Source: Bacillus solimangrovi (GTDB lineage Bacteria; Bacillota; Bacilli; Bacillales; Bacillaceae_N). Taken from it: 64,000 nt of DNA. The position numbers were made by a program, and so were the translations under genes. The stretch is taken from positions 40,662 through 104,661 of the forward strand of contig NZ_MJEH01000004.1 in assembly GCF_001742425.1 (NCBI RefSeq). The letters are read 5' to 3'. How positions within the stretch are numbered: the stretch's first letter is position 1; the number at the start of each line of letters is the position of its first letter. Positions 54,908 through 63,855 of this stretch are shown one piece after another. The notes under the pieces were generated by a model. It was not told where the DNA came from, searched no databases, and saw only the letters and a list, made by a program, of their open reading frames with translations.

Positions 54908-55679
54908 AGGAAACACCTCGTTTAATCGTTTTAATTTGCTGAAATAAAAATACTGCAGCTAAAATAATTGTTAAAATATAATAAAAACTAGGTCTTGATT
55001 CAACGTAAGTCATAACTGTTTCGCTGCTCATGTACATCATTGAGAAACTAATCCAGATGAGTACAGTTATTGGTGCGGCTAGTTGTCCTTTTATCTTCTG
55101 TGCTAACCATAAGCCGAGTGAAGCGACAAGCATAAATGGAATTATCCAATATAGTAGAATCTTTGTAAGAATTAGTTGACCTTCTCCAAAGAAACTTAAT
55201 AATGAAATTAATCCGATACTAAGACCGAAATTATACGCTCCGATAATGACCATCCTTGCCAGTACAAGCTGTTGAGCAGAGTATTTAAGTGTTGAAATTA
55301 ATTCATTGACATTGTCGTCCTTACCTTTAAATACTTCTAATAATCCAACAAGGAAGGGTATTGGTGAGAGGACCATAATAGCGACATATGGATTTACCTC
55401 TGCTGTCATCCCAAAAAGCAATCCGAGTGTAAAGAAAGCGAGGTTACTTAACCAAAATGATTTATCTATGAAGAAAAATTCAATGGCTGACAAATGAAGT
55501 AAATCGGATAGCTTATTAAAAATCGTTTTCTCTTGCTGATTAGGAACATATTGTCTTAACGTTTCGATCGTTTGATACATGTCCTCTTCACTAGGGAATT
55601 CAACAGAGAAATCATTTAATGAATCAAATTGTTCCAGTTCTTTATTAATTTGAAGGTTTACATCCTCTTTATTGTTCAA
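54891..55679 (-). CDS. Membrane protein of the ECF sigma/ABC operon, probable regulator or permease
   Basis: A 262-residue protein. The first 80 residues are soluble and acidic (NKELEQFDSLNDFSVEFPSEEDM), followed by six membrane helices. The position directly after an ECF sigma gene and the soluble N-terminus before membrane helices suit an anti-sigma factor. The helices could equally be an ABC permease half. No zinc-binding HxxxCxxC motif is visible. TTG 55679 follows GGGAGTGG and overlaps the sigma gene; ATG 55694 is an alternative. Confidence 0.65.
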   Translation of the reverse strand: MNNKEDVNLQINKELEQFDSLNDFSVEFPSEEDMYQTIETLRQYVPNQQEKTIFNKLSDLLHLSAIEFFFIDKSFWLSNLAFFTLGLLFGMTAEVNPYVAIMVLSPIPFLVGLLEVFKGKDDNVNELISTLKYSAQQLVLARMVIIGAYNFGLSIGLISLLSFFGEGQLILTKILLYWIIPFMLVASLGLWLAQKIKGQLAAPITVLIWISFSMMYMSSETVMTYVESRPSFYYILTIILAAVFLFQQIKTIKRGVSYELNN

Positions 55680-56226
55680 AGGAACCACTCCCATCTAAAA
55701 TCATTCTTAGTTTTGCTAAACCTTGTTTTAGTCGTGATTTCACGGTAGACACATTCGAATTCGTCACCTCTGCAATTTCTTTGATTTTTAAATCGTGAAA
55801 GTATTTTAATAAGATAGCTTCACTTTGGTACTCGGGTAACTCACTAATTGCGTTTTTGATCTTTTGCCGATTTTCGTTCTTTTCAAAGATAAAAGCAATA
55901 TCATCATGAGAGCTTGTATTAAAACTTTCTTCAAATTCATCAGTTTTAGATGATTGTTGAAATGCTTTGGAACGAAAATAATCTCGACAATGATTTACGG
56001 CAATGGTCAACAACCATGTTTGAAAGGCTGCCTTTTGTGTATATGAGTTAATGTTTTTCATCATTTTAATGAAAACTTCTTGAGTTAGATCATAAGATGT
56101 ATGTTTATCACCAATCTTTCGATAAACAAATGCATACACGGTTTTGTAATGTCGTTTCACGAGAACTTCCATGGCCTCTTGATTACCAGATTGAATTTCT
56201 TGAACCAGTTCTTTATCTGTCAGCAA
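55669..56226 (-). CDS. ECF-type RNA polymerase sigma factor
   Basis: A 185-residue group 4 sigma factor. Region 2 has LVKRHYKTVYAFVYRKIG and YDLTQEVFIKMMKN with TWLLTIAVNHCRDYFR. Region 4 has LPEYQSEAILLKYFHDLKIKEIAEVTNSNVSTVKSRLKQGL, a helix-turn-helix for the -35 element. It heads a four-gene overlapping unit with a membrane protein and an ABC transporter, reminiscent of the B. subtilis sigY-yxl operon. TTG 56226 follows GAGGTGA; GTG 56235 overlaps that site. An ECF-type promoter upstream suggests autoregulation. Confidence 0.92.
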   Translation of the reverse strand: MLTDKELVQEIQSGNQEAMEVLVKRHYKTVYAFVYRKIGDKHTSYDLTQEVFIKMMKNINSYTQKAAFQTWLLTIAVNHCRDYFRSKAFQQSSKTDEFEESFNTSSHDDIAFIFEKNENRQKIKNAISELPEYQSEAILLKYFHDLKIKEIAEVTNSNVSTVKSRLKQGLAKLRMILDGSGSFEQ

Positions 56227-56248
56227 TTTGTTCACCTCAGCTAGTTAA

Positions 56249-56272
56249 ACGAGATTGTGGGAAAAAAGTTTT
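56249..56272 (-). promoter_or_regulatory. Candidate ECF autoregulatory promoter
   Basis: On the minus strand AAAAC (56268-56272) and CGT (56249-56251) are 16 bases apart. This matches the general ECF pattern of an AAC -35 and CGT -10 and lies about 20 bases upstream of the sigma gene start. Confidence 0.6.
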
Positions 56273-56532
56273 AAGATACTTCATTTTTTTTCGTATGAAT
56301 TAATTCACAAAAAAACAGCTTTATGTATTTTGAAGAAAATGGAGAAAATAACATTGAAAAAGGGTAACAGGAATATGTTTTTTGTTAAAAACATCCTATA
56401 TAATGTTTGTCAGTAATGAAAACAATATTCGATCGACTCTATGGCATTACTGAAATTAGATGAATTATAAAACAAACTTCGGGTCAAATTGCTAATGACT
56501 AGTAAGGAAAAAGCCTTGTTTGAGTATTTTTA

Positions 56533-56561
56533 TTGACAATACAACCACATCACCGTATGAT
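56533..56561 (+). promoter_or_regulatory. SigmaA promoter of the manganese riboswitch
   Basis: TTGACA at 56533-56538 and TATGAT at 56556-56561 with a 17-base spacer, directly before the aptamer. Confidence 0.8.
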
Positions 56562-56567
56562 AAAGTT

Positions 56568-56743
56568 AAATCATGAATAGTGTACGGAAAAGGGGAGTAG
56601 CGACCGCAATAGCGGTTAATGAATCGTCATTTCGGTGAATAACAATCACCCGGTTCATTAAGCTTCATTTACACAGTACGCAAGACCTTTTACGTGGACA
56701 CCTAATTTGTTTAGTTGTCCGTGTTTATAGGTCTTGCTTTTTT
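56568..56743 (+). promoter_or_regulatory. yybP-ykoY manganese riboswitch
   Basis: The aptamer holds the family's signature AAAGGGGAGTAGC (56588-56600), a paired CCGC-AATA-GCGG arm, and the second conserved part ending near CACAGTAC (56672-56679). A long terminator with two stacked stems (GCAAGACCT / AGGTCTTGC and ACGTGGACA / TGTCCGTGT) and TTTTTT follows at 56680-56743. yybP-ykoY RNAs bind Mn2+ and turn on metal exporters. Here manganese should prevent the terminator and allow expression of the exchanger gene. Confidence 0.92.
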
Positions 56744-56786
56744 GTGTTGTAAAATAGGAAAAGCTGTATCGAAGGGAGAGGGTTTT

Positions 56787-57752
56787 ATGATTGTTTTATT
56801 ATTTCTTTTATCAGCAATTGTTGTAGTTGCCGCAGCAATCAAATTAAATCAATATGGAGATGTAATTAGTCAAAAGTCATCATTAAATGGAATGATCGTT
56901 GGAACATTCTTAATTGCAGGTGCAACATCGTTACCTGAGTTAACTACAAGTTTGACAGCGGTCGCTATCGGTAACCCAGATATTGCGGTTGGGAATATGT
57001 TAGGCAGTAATGTGTTTAACCTTTTAATTTTAGCGGTATTTGATTTTCTATATCGTCGTAATAAAATGTTTGAGAAAGTATCGATTCAACATCGATATAC
57101 TGCTAGTTTAGGAATTATTTTATTTCTTATCATTACGTCATCATTGATGTTACCTAATATGATTGAAATTTTTGGTGTAGGTTTAGATATGCTTTTCATT
57201 GTGTTCATCTATTTAGTTGGTTCGAAGTGGATCTCAAATCACTCTCAAGCAACACGATCTAATAGTGAAAATGAAGTTGTTTCAGATATGTCATTGAAAC
57301 ATGCAACAGTAGGTTTTATCATCGCAGCGATTGTGACATTCCTTGCAGGTAGTATGTTGGCAATTACTGGTGATAAGCTTGCGGCATCAACAGGTTTGAA
57401 TGCTAGCTTTGTAGGAAGTTTTCTAATTGCAGCTTCGACTTCATTACCAGAGTTAGTTACGGTATATACTGCATTCAGATTAGCAAACTACGATTTAGCT
57501 ATCGGATCAATTTTAGGTAGTAACCTTTTCAATATGCAATTACTCGTATTAACAGATGTGATGTATCGTGATAGCGCAATTACAGTAGCCGCTTCTAGTT
57601 CACATTTATTAACAGCAATGCTTGGAATGTTTATGGGAGGGGTAGCACTATATTCATTGTTGCGTAAAGGAGTCACAACGACTTGGCGTTATGTTCTTCC
57701 GTCCCTATTAATTACGGTAGTTTACTTCATCACATCATATATGATGTTTTAA
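56787..57752 (+). CDS. Sodium/calcium exchanger family transporter, likely Mn2+ related
   Basis: A 321-residue protein with ten membrane helices in two inverted halves. Both carry the CaCA alpha-repeat: GTFLIAGATSLPELTTSL near residue 41 with GNMLGSNVFNL, and GSFLIAASTSLPELVTVY near 215 with GSILGSNLFN. These repeats bind the cation. ATG 56787 follows GAAGGGAGAG. Control by a manganese riboswitch suggests that manganese, alone or with calcium, is exported. Confidence 0.9.
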   Translation: MIVLLFLLSAIVVVAAAIKLNQYGDVISQKSSLNGMIVGTFLIAGATSLPELTTSLTAVAIGNPDIAVGNMLGSNVFNLLILAVFDFLYRRNKMFEKVSIQHRYTASLGIILFLIITSSLMLPNMIEIFGVGLDMLFIVFIYLVGSKWISNHSQATRSNSENEVVSDMSLKHATVGFIIAAIVTFLAGSMLAITGDKLAASTGLNASFVGSFLIAASTSLPELVTVYTAFRLANYDLAIGSILGSNLFNMQLLVLTDVMYRDSAITVAASSSHLLTAMLGMFMGGVALYSLLRKGVTTTWRYVLPSLLITVVYFITSYMMF

Positions 57753-57753
57753 C

Positions 57754-57788
57754 AAAAAGAGGTGCTAAGTTTATTAGCACCTCTTTTC
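57754..57788 (+). terminator. Terminator of the exchanger gene
   Basis: AAAAGAGGTGCTAA / TTAGCACCTCTTTT hairpin followed by CC; T-run is within the stem. Confidence 0.82.
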
Positions 57789-57947
57789 CTATGTGAGAAT
57801 ATAGAGCATATTAACAGATAAAACGAAATAATGTGAGAATAGGAATTTTATAGATAGATTAGAGTTAAATAACTATGAAAGTGGCAATAATTTACGATAC
57901 TGATTTATGCGGGTACATGTTAAAATTATTTTGTGGAGGGATAAAAT

Positions 57948-58145
57948 ATGAATAAAGTAGAAGCACTATCATTATCGAAGGAAGAAGAATCACTTTTGGT
58001 TGAAGTGTTGTTGGAACAGTCCTATGCTATTGAAGTCGTATGCTCTCAAATTTCAGATGTTGAAAAAGGCAATAAGTCTGTAGATGAAGCAAAAATAAAA
58101 AAACTAAATGCGCTTTACGATCGTCTTGTTAAAGCAGGAGTATAA
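57948..58145 (+). CDS. abbA: AbrB antirepressor AbbA
   Basis: A 65-residue protein similar to B. subtilis AbbA (YkzF), judged from LSKEEESLLVEVLLEQSYAIEV-type start and VEKGNKSVDE...KLNALYDRL, which align with the known protein. AbbA binds the N-terminal domain of AbrB and blocks its DNA binding at the onset of sporulation. GGAGGG is seven bases before ATG 57948. Its position before ykuL/cbpB matches B. subtilis. Low complexity is absent and length is the same. Confidence 0.85.
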   Translation: MNKVEALSLSKEEESLLVEVLLEQSYAIEVVCSQISDVEKGNKSVDEAKIKKLNALYDRLVKAGV

Positions 58146-58567
58146 GTAGTTATTATTAATTTTTCAGAACTTATTCATTTTGAACATATTTTATAAAGCA
58201 AAATACTTAACAACAGTTTACCAACCTGCAAACTCCTGCTTTAACAAGCAGGAGTTTTGTCATTTATCTCAAATATGACAAGCACTTTCCTACATATTTA
58301 AAATTGGAGCAGTTTTGTTTAACTAGTTAATCAATTATTCGGTTATGAGTATTATTTTTTGAGGGGATTAACCAGTAATTTGTATTATTCGTTTTTGCTT
58401 TGCAACTATGTTACAATAAATATTGGTCTATATTGAATGAAGATGGTCTAAAAGTACAGAAGCTACTTAATTCAATCTTCAACGGTTTAGGAGAGAAACC
58501 TTTTACTGGTGAACGTATTATACATATAAACATCTGACCTTACTTAAAGAAGAAGGGAAGAATGGTG
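58146..58567. other. Intergenic region between abbA and cbpB
   Basis: After the abbA terminator at 58230-58260 there are about 300 AT-rich bases with no supported ORF or RNA. Confidence 0.4.
58230..58260 (+). terminator. Terminator of abbA
   Basis: AAACTCCTGCTT / AAGCAGGAGTTT hairpin with T residues; the 3' arm resembles the abbA C-terminal codons (AAAGCAGGAGTA). Confidence 0.8.
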
Positions 58568-59005
58568 ATGTACAGCCTTCAACGTGACGTTTTTTTTGAT
58601 GTAAATCTTGAAGACCTACTTATATCCGCTGATAAGGTTGCTCATGTTCAAGTTGGAAATACTCTTGAACATGCTTTATTAGTCCTTGTGAAATCAGGAT
58701 ATACTGCAGTTCCAGTGCTTGACTCAGCGTTTAAATTGCATGGACTTATTAGTAAAAATATTATTCTTGATTCTCTTTTAGGTGTGGAACGTATTGAAAC
58801 TGAGAAGTTAGCTGAATACAATGTAGAAGAAGTAATGGATACGAATATTCCACAAGTCACACTTAACCATACATTCATTAAAGTGTTGGGGATGTCGATT
58901 AACCACCCATTTATTTGTGTAGTAGATGAAGAGGGTGCATTTGAAGGAATCATTACACGTCGGGTAATATTAAAATTAGTAATCCGTCATTTAAATCAAG
59001 AATAG
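58568..59005 (+). CDS. cbpB: c-di-AMP binding CBS-domain protein CbpB (DarB/YkuL)
   Basis: A 145-residue protein made of two CBS domains (KVAHVQVGNTLEHALLVL, GYTAVPVLD, LHGLISKN; then MDTNIPQVTLNHTF, FICVVDEEGAFEGIITRR). It matches B. subtilis YkuL, which binds c-di-AMP and, when free, activates the (p)ppGpp synthetase Rel and pyruvate carboxylase. ATG 58568 is nine bases after AAGGG and gives the homologous start MYSL; ATG 58562 is possible. It lies between abbA and ccpC as in B. subtilis. Confidence 0.92.
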   Translation: MYSLQRDVFFDVNLEDLLISADKVAHVQVGNTLEHALLVLVKSGYTAVPVLDSAFKLHGLISKNIILDSLLGVERIETEKLAEYNVEEVMDTNIPQVTLNHTFIKVLGMSINHPFICVVDEEGAFEGIITRRVILKLVIRHLNQE

Positions 59006-59011
59006 CTACTT

Positions 59012-59046
59012 CGTGCTGTTGGTTATTATGCCAACAGCACGTTTTC
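59012..59046 (+). terminator. Terminator of cbpB
   Basis: CGTGCTGTTGG / CCAACAGCACG hairpin followed by TTTTCG. Confidence 0.85.
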
Positions 59047-59212
59047 GTTTAACTAACTTTATTGAACATTCATGTACTGACACCGAGGTATAAGTAGTGA
59101 ATGAAATGGGTAGCGTCAATAAATGTCCGATAGGTTAAACTAATATTCAATATGAAAGGAGAATTAGTTTACTCGAAGAATAAAGAATTACAAAAAAACA
59201 GAGGTGAAAATA

Positions 59213-60706
59213 ATGGTGTCTAAGAGTACAAGGCGCCCCATTGTTCTAGCGGCAATTATGATCGCTATGTTCATGTCGGCAATTGAAGCTACAATTGTCT
59301 CTACGGCTATGCCTAGTATTGTATCTGATCTAGGGGGATTTTCTTCATATAGTTGGGTGTTCTCTGCTTATTTGCTTATGAACATGGCTACAACGTTAAT
59401 TTATGGAAAGTTGTCGGACTTATATGGTCGAAGACCGATTTTTATTATTGGGGTCGTTATCTTTTTAATTGGGTCTACATTGTGTGGTTTTGCTACATCA
59501 ATGGAAACGTTAATTGCTTTTCGATTCTTACAAGGGTTAGGAGCAGGCGCAGTTATGCCAATTGCTTCAACGATCGTTGGAGATATGTATACAAAGGAAG
59601 AGCGTGCTCAAATTCAAGGTTATCTTTCGAGTGTTTGGGGAATTTCTGCTGTATTAGGTCCAGCACTCGGTGGATTTTTCGTTGAGGTACTTTCATGGCA
59701 TTATGTTTTTTGGATGAACATTCCTCTTGGCGTATTAGCTATTATCGTTGTAGGACTATATCTACATGAAGAGGTAGACAACAGGAAGAGAGAGATTGAT
59801 TATTTAGGCTCCGTATGGCTTGTCATTTCATTAAGTGCACTAATGTTTATTCTTGTTGAGGGTGGTATTCACATTCCATGGTCGTCATCACGAATGTTTA
59901 CATTGATTGGTATCTTCTCAATTGGGATGTTTTTATTTATAAGGCAAGAGAGAAAGGCAACAGAACCAATGATGCCGTTTGAGCTTTGGAAGGAGCGTTC
60001 GATTACGATTTCCAACCTTGGAGCACTTACTACTGGAGCCATGTTGATTGGTGTATCAAGCTTTCTACCAGCATTTGTTCAAGGGGTAATGGAACGAAGC
60101 GCGACTGTTGCAGGCTTTACATTAACAACGATGTCTATCGGATGGCCGATCGCTGCTACAATTGCTGGAAGGTTGTTATTGAAAATTGGATATCGTAAAA
60201 CTTCATTATTTGGTGGTATTGCATTAATCATTGGTGCAATATTCTTTGTTACATTATCGTTAGAAAGAGGACCTATTTGGGCTGCATGTGGTTCCTTTTT
60301 CATTGGGATAGGTATGGGTTTAATGAATACTTCATTTATCGTTTCAATTCAAAGTACAGTGAGTTGGAAGTTACGCGGTATTGCAACAGCATCAAACATG
60401 TTTATGCGTAATTTAGGAAGTGCACTCGGTGCAGCATTGCTTGGAGGTATATTAAATTCTCGTCTACATGCGTATATTCAAAATAGTGGCTTAGGTAGCG
60501 AATTAAGCATTAACGATACGAATGTACTTCTTGATGCGAAACAACGTGCACAGATGAGTGAACAAATGAAGAGTGTATTACAGGAAGGATTGACGATATC
60601 GTTACACACGGTTTATTGGGGTGTTTTTCTATTTGCCTGTATTAGCTTCTTTCTCGTTATTTTTATGCCGATTTCAGATAAGCAAGGTGGCGAAACAGGA
60701 AGATAG
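59213..60706 (+). CDS. MFS drug exporter, DHA2 (EmrB/QacA) family
   Basis: A 497-residue transporter with 14 predicted helices. Family motifs are FMSAIEATIVSTAMP near residue 17 (motif D), GKLSDLYGRRP near 62 (motif A) and a conserved helix-5 segment AVLGPALGGFF near 143 (motif C). It should export drugs or metabolites with proton antiport. ATG 59213 follows AGAGGTGA. It is inserted between cbpB and ccpC relative to B. subtilis; no local regulator of the TetR or MarR type is adjacent. Confidence 0.92.
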   Translation: MVSKSTRRPIVLAAIMIAMFMSAIEATIVSTAMPSIVSDLGGFSSYSWVFSAYLLMNMATTLIYGKLSDLYGRRPIFIIGVVIFLIGSTLCGFATSMETLIAFRFLQGLGAGAVMPIASTIVGDMYTKEERAQIQGYLSSVWGISAVLGPALGGFFVEVLSWHYVFWMNIPLGVLAIIVVGLYLHEEVDNRKREIDYLGSVWLVISLSALMFILVEGGIHIPWSSSRMFTLIGIFSIGMFLFIRQERKATEPMMPFELWKERSITISNLGALTTGAMLIGVSSFLPAFVQGVMERSATVAGFTLTTMSIGWPIAATIAGRLLLKIGYRKTSLFGGIALIIGAIFFVTLSLERGPIWAACGSFFIGIGMGLMNTSFIVSIQSTVSWKLRGIATASNMFMRNLGSALGAALLGGILNSRLHAYIQNSGLGSELSINDTNVLLDAKQRAQMSEQMKSVLQEGLTISLHTVYWGVFLFACISFFLVIFMPISDKQGGETGR

Positions 60707-60895
60707 AATTTTTTGATGACTGACATAGCTTTTCTTACCATCTAATCTATGGTACGATAACACAAACTTATGACGTGTCAATAAACCACTAGAGGGAATA
60801 AGGTGTGCATTTCACTAGTGGTAATTTCACTATATAAGGAAAAGCGCTATCATATAGATTATGATAAGCAGATAGAATTGGGTGGGAAAAAATTA

Positions 60896-61774
60896 ATGGT
60901 TTCTTCTGAATTTCGTATTTTAGTAATCTTGTCTGAAGAAATGAATATGCGTAAAGCAGCAGAAAGGTTATATGTGTCTCAACCTGCATTGAGTCAGCGG
61001 CTCCAATCAATTGAGAAATCTTGGGGTACGAAGATTTTTTTGCGTTCTCAACGTGGTTTAACGGTTACGCCTGAAGGGGAGCAAATTATACAATTTGCAA
61101 AGGAAATTGTTGGGCGTGAAGAGCAGGTGAAAGAGCAAATTACATCACTTCATTCTGAGGTACATGGCACATTGAAATTAGCTGTTGCTTCGATAGTTGG
61201 CCAATATTGGTTGCCAGCAGTATTAAAAGACTTTGTAAAATTATATCCACATGTAAAAATATCACTCGTTACTGGTTGGAGTAGTGAAATGTTACGTCAC
61301 ATGTATGAAGACCATGTCCATCTTGGTATCATTCGTGGACGTCCTGAATGGAAAGGAAAGAAAGTACATCTTCTATCAGATAAGCTTTATTTAGTGGATA
61401 CTGAAATTCAGAATTTAGAGCAAGTGAAGGAAACATCAAAACCATACATACTGTTTCGAAGTGACTCAACTTATTATCAAGAAATTCAAGATTGGTGGCA
61501 TCGGCAAATTCAAACGACACCAAAACGAACAATCGTCGTTGATCAAATTGAAACGTGTAAACAAATGGTGCTTAATGGAATAGGTTATGCGATTTTACCA
61601 GAGGTAACGTTAACTGAACATGATGACCAAGTTTATCGGATTCCAATTTATGGTGAAGATGAACAGCAGATGCAACGTGATACGTGGTTACTCGGTTATG
61701 ATGCAGTGTTTGAATTAAAACAAGTGAAGGCTTTCATTGAATTCATTCAACGAGCAATTTCAGCAAACGAATGA
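60896..61774 (+). CDS. ccpC: LysR-type regulator CcpC
   Basis: A 292-residue LysR regulator. N-terminal winged helix-turn-helix (NMRKAAERLYVSQPALSQRL, FLRSQRGLTVTPEGE) and a C-terminal effector domain with TGWSSEMLRHMYEDHVHLGIIRG, DQIETCKQMVLNGIGYAILP and RDTWLLGYD. All match B. subtilis CcpC, the citrate-responsive repressor of citB and citZ. ATG 60896 follows GGGTGGG. The location before dapH agrees with B. subtilis, where the flavodoxin genes ykuNOP lie between; they are missing here. Confidence 0.93.
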   Translation: MVSSEFRILVILSEEMNMRKAAERLYVSQPALSQRLQSIEKSWGTKIFLRSQRGLTVTPEGEQIIQFAKEIVGREEQVKEQITSLHSEVHGTLKLAVASIVGQYWLPAVLKDFVKLYPHVKISLVTGWSSEMLRHMYEDHVHLGIIRGRPEWKGKKVHLLSDKLYLVDTEIQNLEQVKETSKPYILFRSDSTYYQEIQDWWHRQIQTTPKRTIVVDQIETCKQMVLNGIGYAILPEVTLTEHDDQVYRIPIYGEDEQQMQRDTWLLGYDAVFELKQVKAFIEFIQRAISANE

Positions 61775-61881
61775 TTCGTAGTTGTCAGTACCTATCACTT
61801 TTTGATACAGTAAAGGATAGAAGTTTAGGTGATTGTATCACCGACATCTTTTAATAGATATAGTTACTAGGAGGATACATA

Positions 61882-62604
61882 ATGAAACAAATGGATGCAA
61901 ATGAAATTATCTCTTTTATTCAAAACAGTACGAAATCAACACCAGTGAAAGTACATATTAAAGGTGAACTAGAAGGCATTGAATTCGGTGCTGACACGCA
62001 AACGTTCATTACTGGAAATACAGGTGTGCTTTTCGGTGAGTGGAAAGATATTAAGAAAGCACTAGATGAAAACAAAGGGAAAGTAGAAGATTTTGTAGTT
62101 GAGAACGATCGTCGTAATTCTGCAATTCCTCTTCTAGATATGAAAGGTATCAATGCTCGTATCGAACCTGGTGCAGTTATTCGTGACCAAGTTGAAATTG
62201 GTGATAATGCAGTTATCATGATGGGTGCAATGATTAACATCGGTTCAGTTGTAGGAGAAGGTACGATGATCGATATGAATGTCGTTCTTGGTGGACGTGC
62301 AACAGTAGGAAAGAATTGTCACATCGGAGCTGGAGCAGTACTTGCGGGTGTAATTGAGCCACCTTCTGCAAGTCCAGTTATCATTGAAGATAATGTAGTT
62401 GTTGGTGCAAATGCAGTTATTTTAGAAGGAGTTAAAGTCGGTGAAGGCGCAGTTGTTGCTGCTGGGGCGATCGTAACGAAAGACGTACCAGCAAACACTC
62501 TAGTTGCAGGTACACCAGCTCGTGTACTGAAAGAAATTGACGACCAAACTCGTGGTAAGACAGAAATCATGCAAGAACTTCGTCAATTGAATAAAGAGGA
62601 TTAA
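61882..62604 (+). CDS. dapH: Tetrahydrodipicolinate N-acetyltransferase DapH
   Basis: Acetylates tetrahydrodipicolinate in the acetylase branch of lysine/diaminopimelate synthesis. The 240-residue protein has an alpha/beta N-terminal part ([14 protein letters not shown]) and a left-handed beta-helix of hexapeptide repeats from about 90 ([48 protein letters not shown]). AGGAGG is before ATG 61882. It precedes dapL, its pathway partner, with a terminator between. Confidence 0.95.
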   Translation: MKQMDANEIISFIQNSTKSTPVKVHIKGELEGIEFGADTQTFITGNTGVLFGEWKDIKKALDENKGKVEDFVVENDRRNSAIPLLDMKGINARIEPGAVIRDQVEIGDNAVIMMGAMINIGSVVGEGTMIDMNVVLGGRATVGKNCHIGAGAVLAGVIEPPSASPVIIEDNVVVGANAVILEGVKVGEGAVVAAGAIVTKDVPANTLVAGTPARVLKEIDDQTRGKTEIMQELRQLNKED

Positions 62605-62607
62605 TAC

Positions 62608-62638
62608 AAAAAAGGCGGGAGTCATTCCCGCCTTTTTC
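62608..62638 (+). terminator. Terminator between dapH and dapL
   Basis: AAAAAGGCGGGA / TCCCGCCTTTTT hairpin with T-run. It may be partial, since dapL follows in the same pathway and direction. Confidence 0.85.
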
Positions 62639-62673
62639 TATAATTTGTTTTCTAAAGGAAGGGGAAGAACGTA

Positions 62674-63801
62674 ATGAATCCAGATCGTTTTATTCAAATT
62701 CGTCGTGAATTACATAAAATCCCAGAATTAGGATTTGAAGAATTTAAAACTCAACAAGTTTTATTATCATATATAGAAAGCTTACCTACAGAACGTATCG
62801 AAATCAAAGCATGGAGAACTGGTTTATTCGTAAAGGTCGCAGGTACTAATTCTACTCAAACGATCGGTTATCGAGCTGATATTGATGGTTTGCCGATAAC
62901 TGAGGAAACAGGCTTAAGCTTTGCTTCTACACATACTGGGAGGATGCATGCTTGTGGACATGATTTTCATATGAGCATTGCACTCGGTGTATTAACAGCT
63001 GTGGTAGAAGAGCCAATTATTGATGATATGGTATTTATTTTTCAGCCAGCTGAGGAGGGACCAGGTGGTGCACTTCCAATGTTGCAAAGTGAGCAAATGA
63101 AGAAGTGGAAGCCTGATATCATTTTTGCCCTTCATATTGCCCCTGAATATCCTGTTGGAACAATTGCGACTAGACCAGGATTGTTGTTTGCAAATACGTC
63201 TGAGCTATTCATCGATTTAAAAGGAAAAGGTGGCCACGCGGCATATCCTCATCATACGAATGATATGGTCATAACAGCGAGTCACTTAGTAACACAGCTA
63301 CAAACGATTGTATCTCGTAATGTCGATCCGCTTGATTCAGCTGTTGTTACAGTTGGCAAGATTACAGCAGGGACCGTACAAAATATTATCGCTGAGACTG
63401 CAAGAATTGAAGGAACAATTCGTACGCTTTCAGCAGATACGATGGTACTAGTTAAAGAACGAATCAAAGCACTTGTCGCTGGAATTGAAACAGGTTTTCA
63501 ATGTAAAGTGGAAATTGATTTCGGTTCGAATTATTATCAAGTTTATAATGAAGAGCAATTAACAGAAGAATTTATGACATTAGCTGATGAATCAGAAAAA
63601 ATTAACGTGATTGAATGTCGTGAAGCGATGACAGGAGAAGACTTTGGGGATATGGTTGCTGAAATTCCTGGATTTATGTTCTGGCTCGGAGTTAATTCAG
63701 AGTTTGGCTTACATCATGCAAAGTTAAACCCAAGTGAAGAAGCAATTCCAACTGCAATAAATCTCATTACGACTTATTTGCGGAAAAAAAGCAACCGTTA
63801 A
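62674..63801 (+). CDS. dapL: N-acetyldiaminopimelate deacetylase DapL
   Basis: Removes the acetyl group from N-acetyl-LL-diaminopimelate. The 375-residue M20-family amidohydrolase has [15 protein letters not shown] near residue 9, metal ligands in [20 protein letters not shown] near 88, PAEEGPGGA near 122 and [12 protein letters not shown] near the end. The dimerisation domain ([19 protein letters not shown]) sits in the middle. B. subtilis YkuR is the counterpart. AAGGAAGGGG precedes ATG 62674. Confidence 0.93.
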   Translation: MNPDRFIQIRRELHKIPELGFEEFKTQQVLLSYIESLPTERIEIKAWRTGLFVKVAGTNSTQTIGYRADIDGLPITEETGLSFASTHTGRMHACGHDFHMSIALGVLTAVVEEPIIDDMVFIFQPAEEGPGGALPMLQSEQMKKWKPDIIFALHIAPEYPVGTIATRPGLLFANTSELFIDLKGKGGHAAYPHHTNDMVITASHLVTQLQTIVSRNVDPLDSAVVTVGKITAGTVQNIIAETARIEGTIRTLSADTMVLVKERIKALVAGIETGFQCKVEIDFGSNYYQVYNEEQLTEEFMTLADESEKINVIECREAMTGEDFGDMVAEIPGFMFWLGVNSEFGLHHAKLNPSEEAIPTAINLITTYLRKKSNR

Positions 63802-63816
63802 TTTTAGAATAAACGA

Positions 63817-63849
63817 CACCTCCTCGGGAAAAATAGCTGTGAGGAGGTG
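63817..63849 (+). promoter_or_regulatory. Hairpin sequestering the ykuS ribosome binding site
   Basis: CACCTCCTC (63817-63825) is perfectly complementary to GAGGAGGTG (63841-63849), with a 15-base loop. The 3' arm is the ribosome binding site of ykuS. No T-run follows, so a translational role is likelier than termination. Confidence 0.65.
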
Positions 63850-63855
63850 GAATAT

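Noticed and set aside
60786..60823. Inverted repeat ACCACTAG/CTAGTGGT upstream of ccpC as terminator or operator
   Set aside because: Long loop and no T-run; not enough to assign a function.
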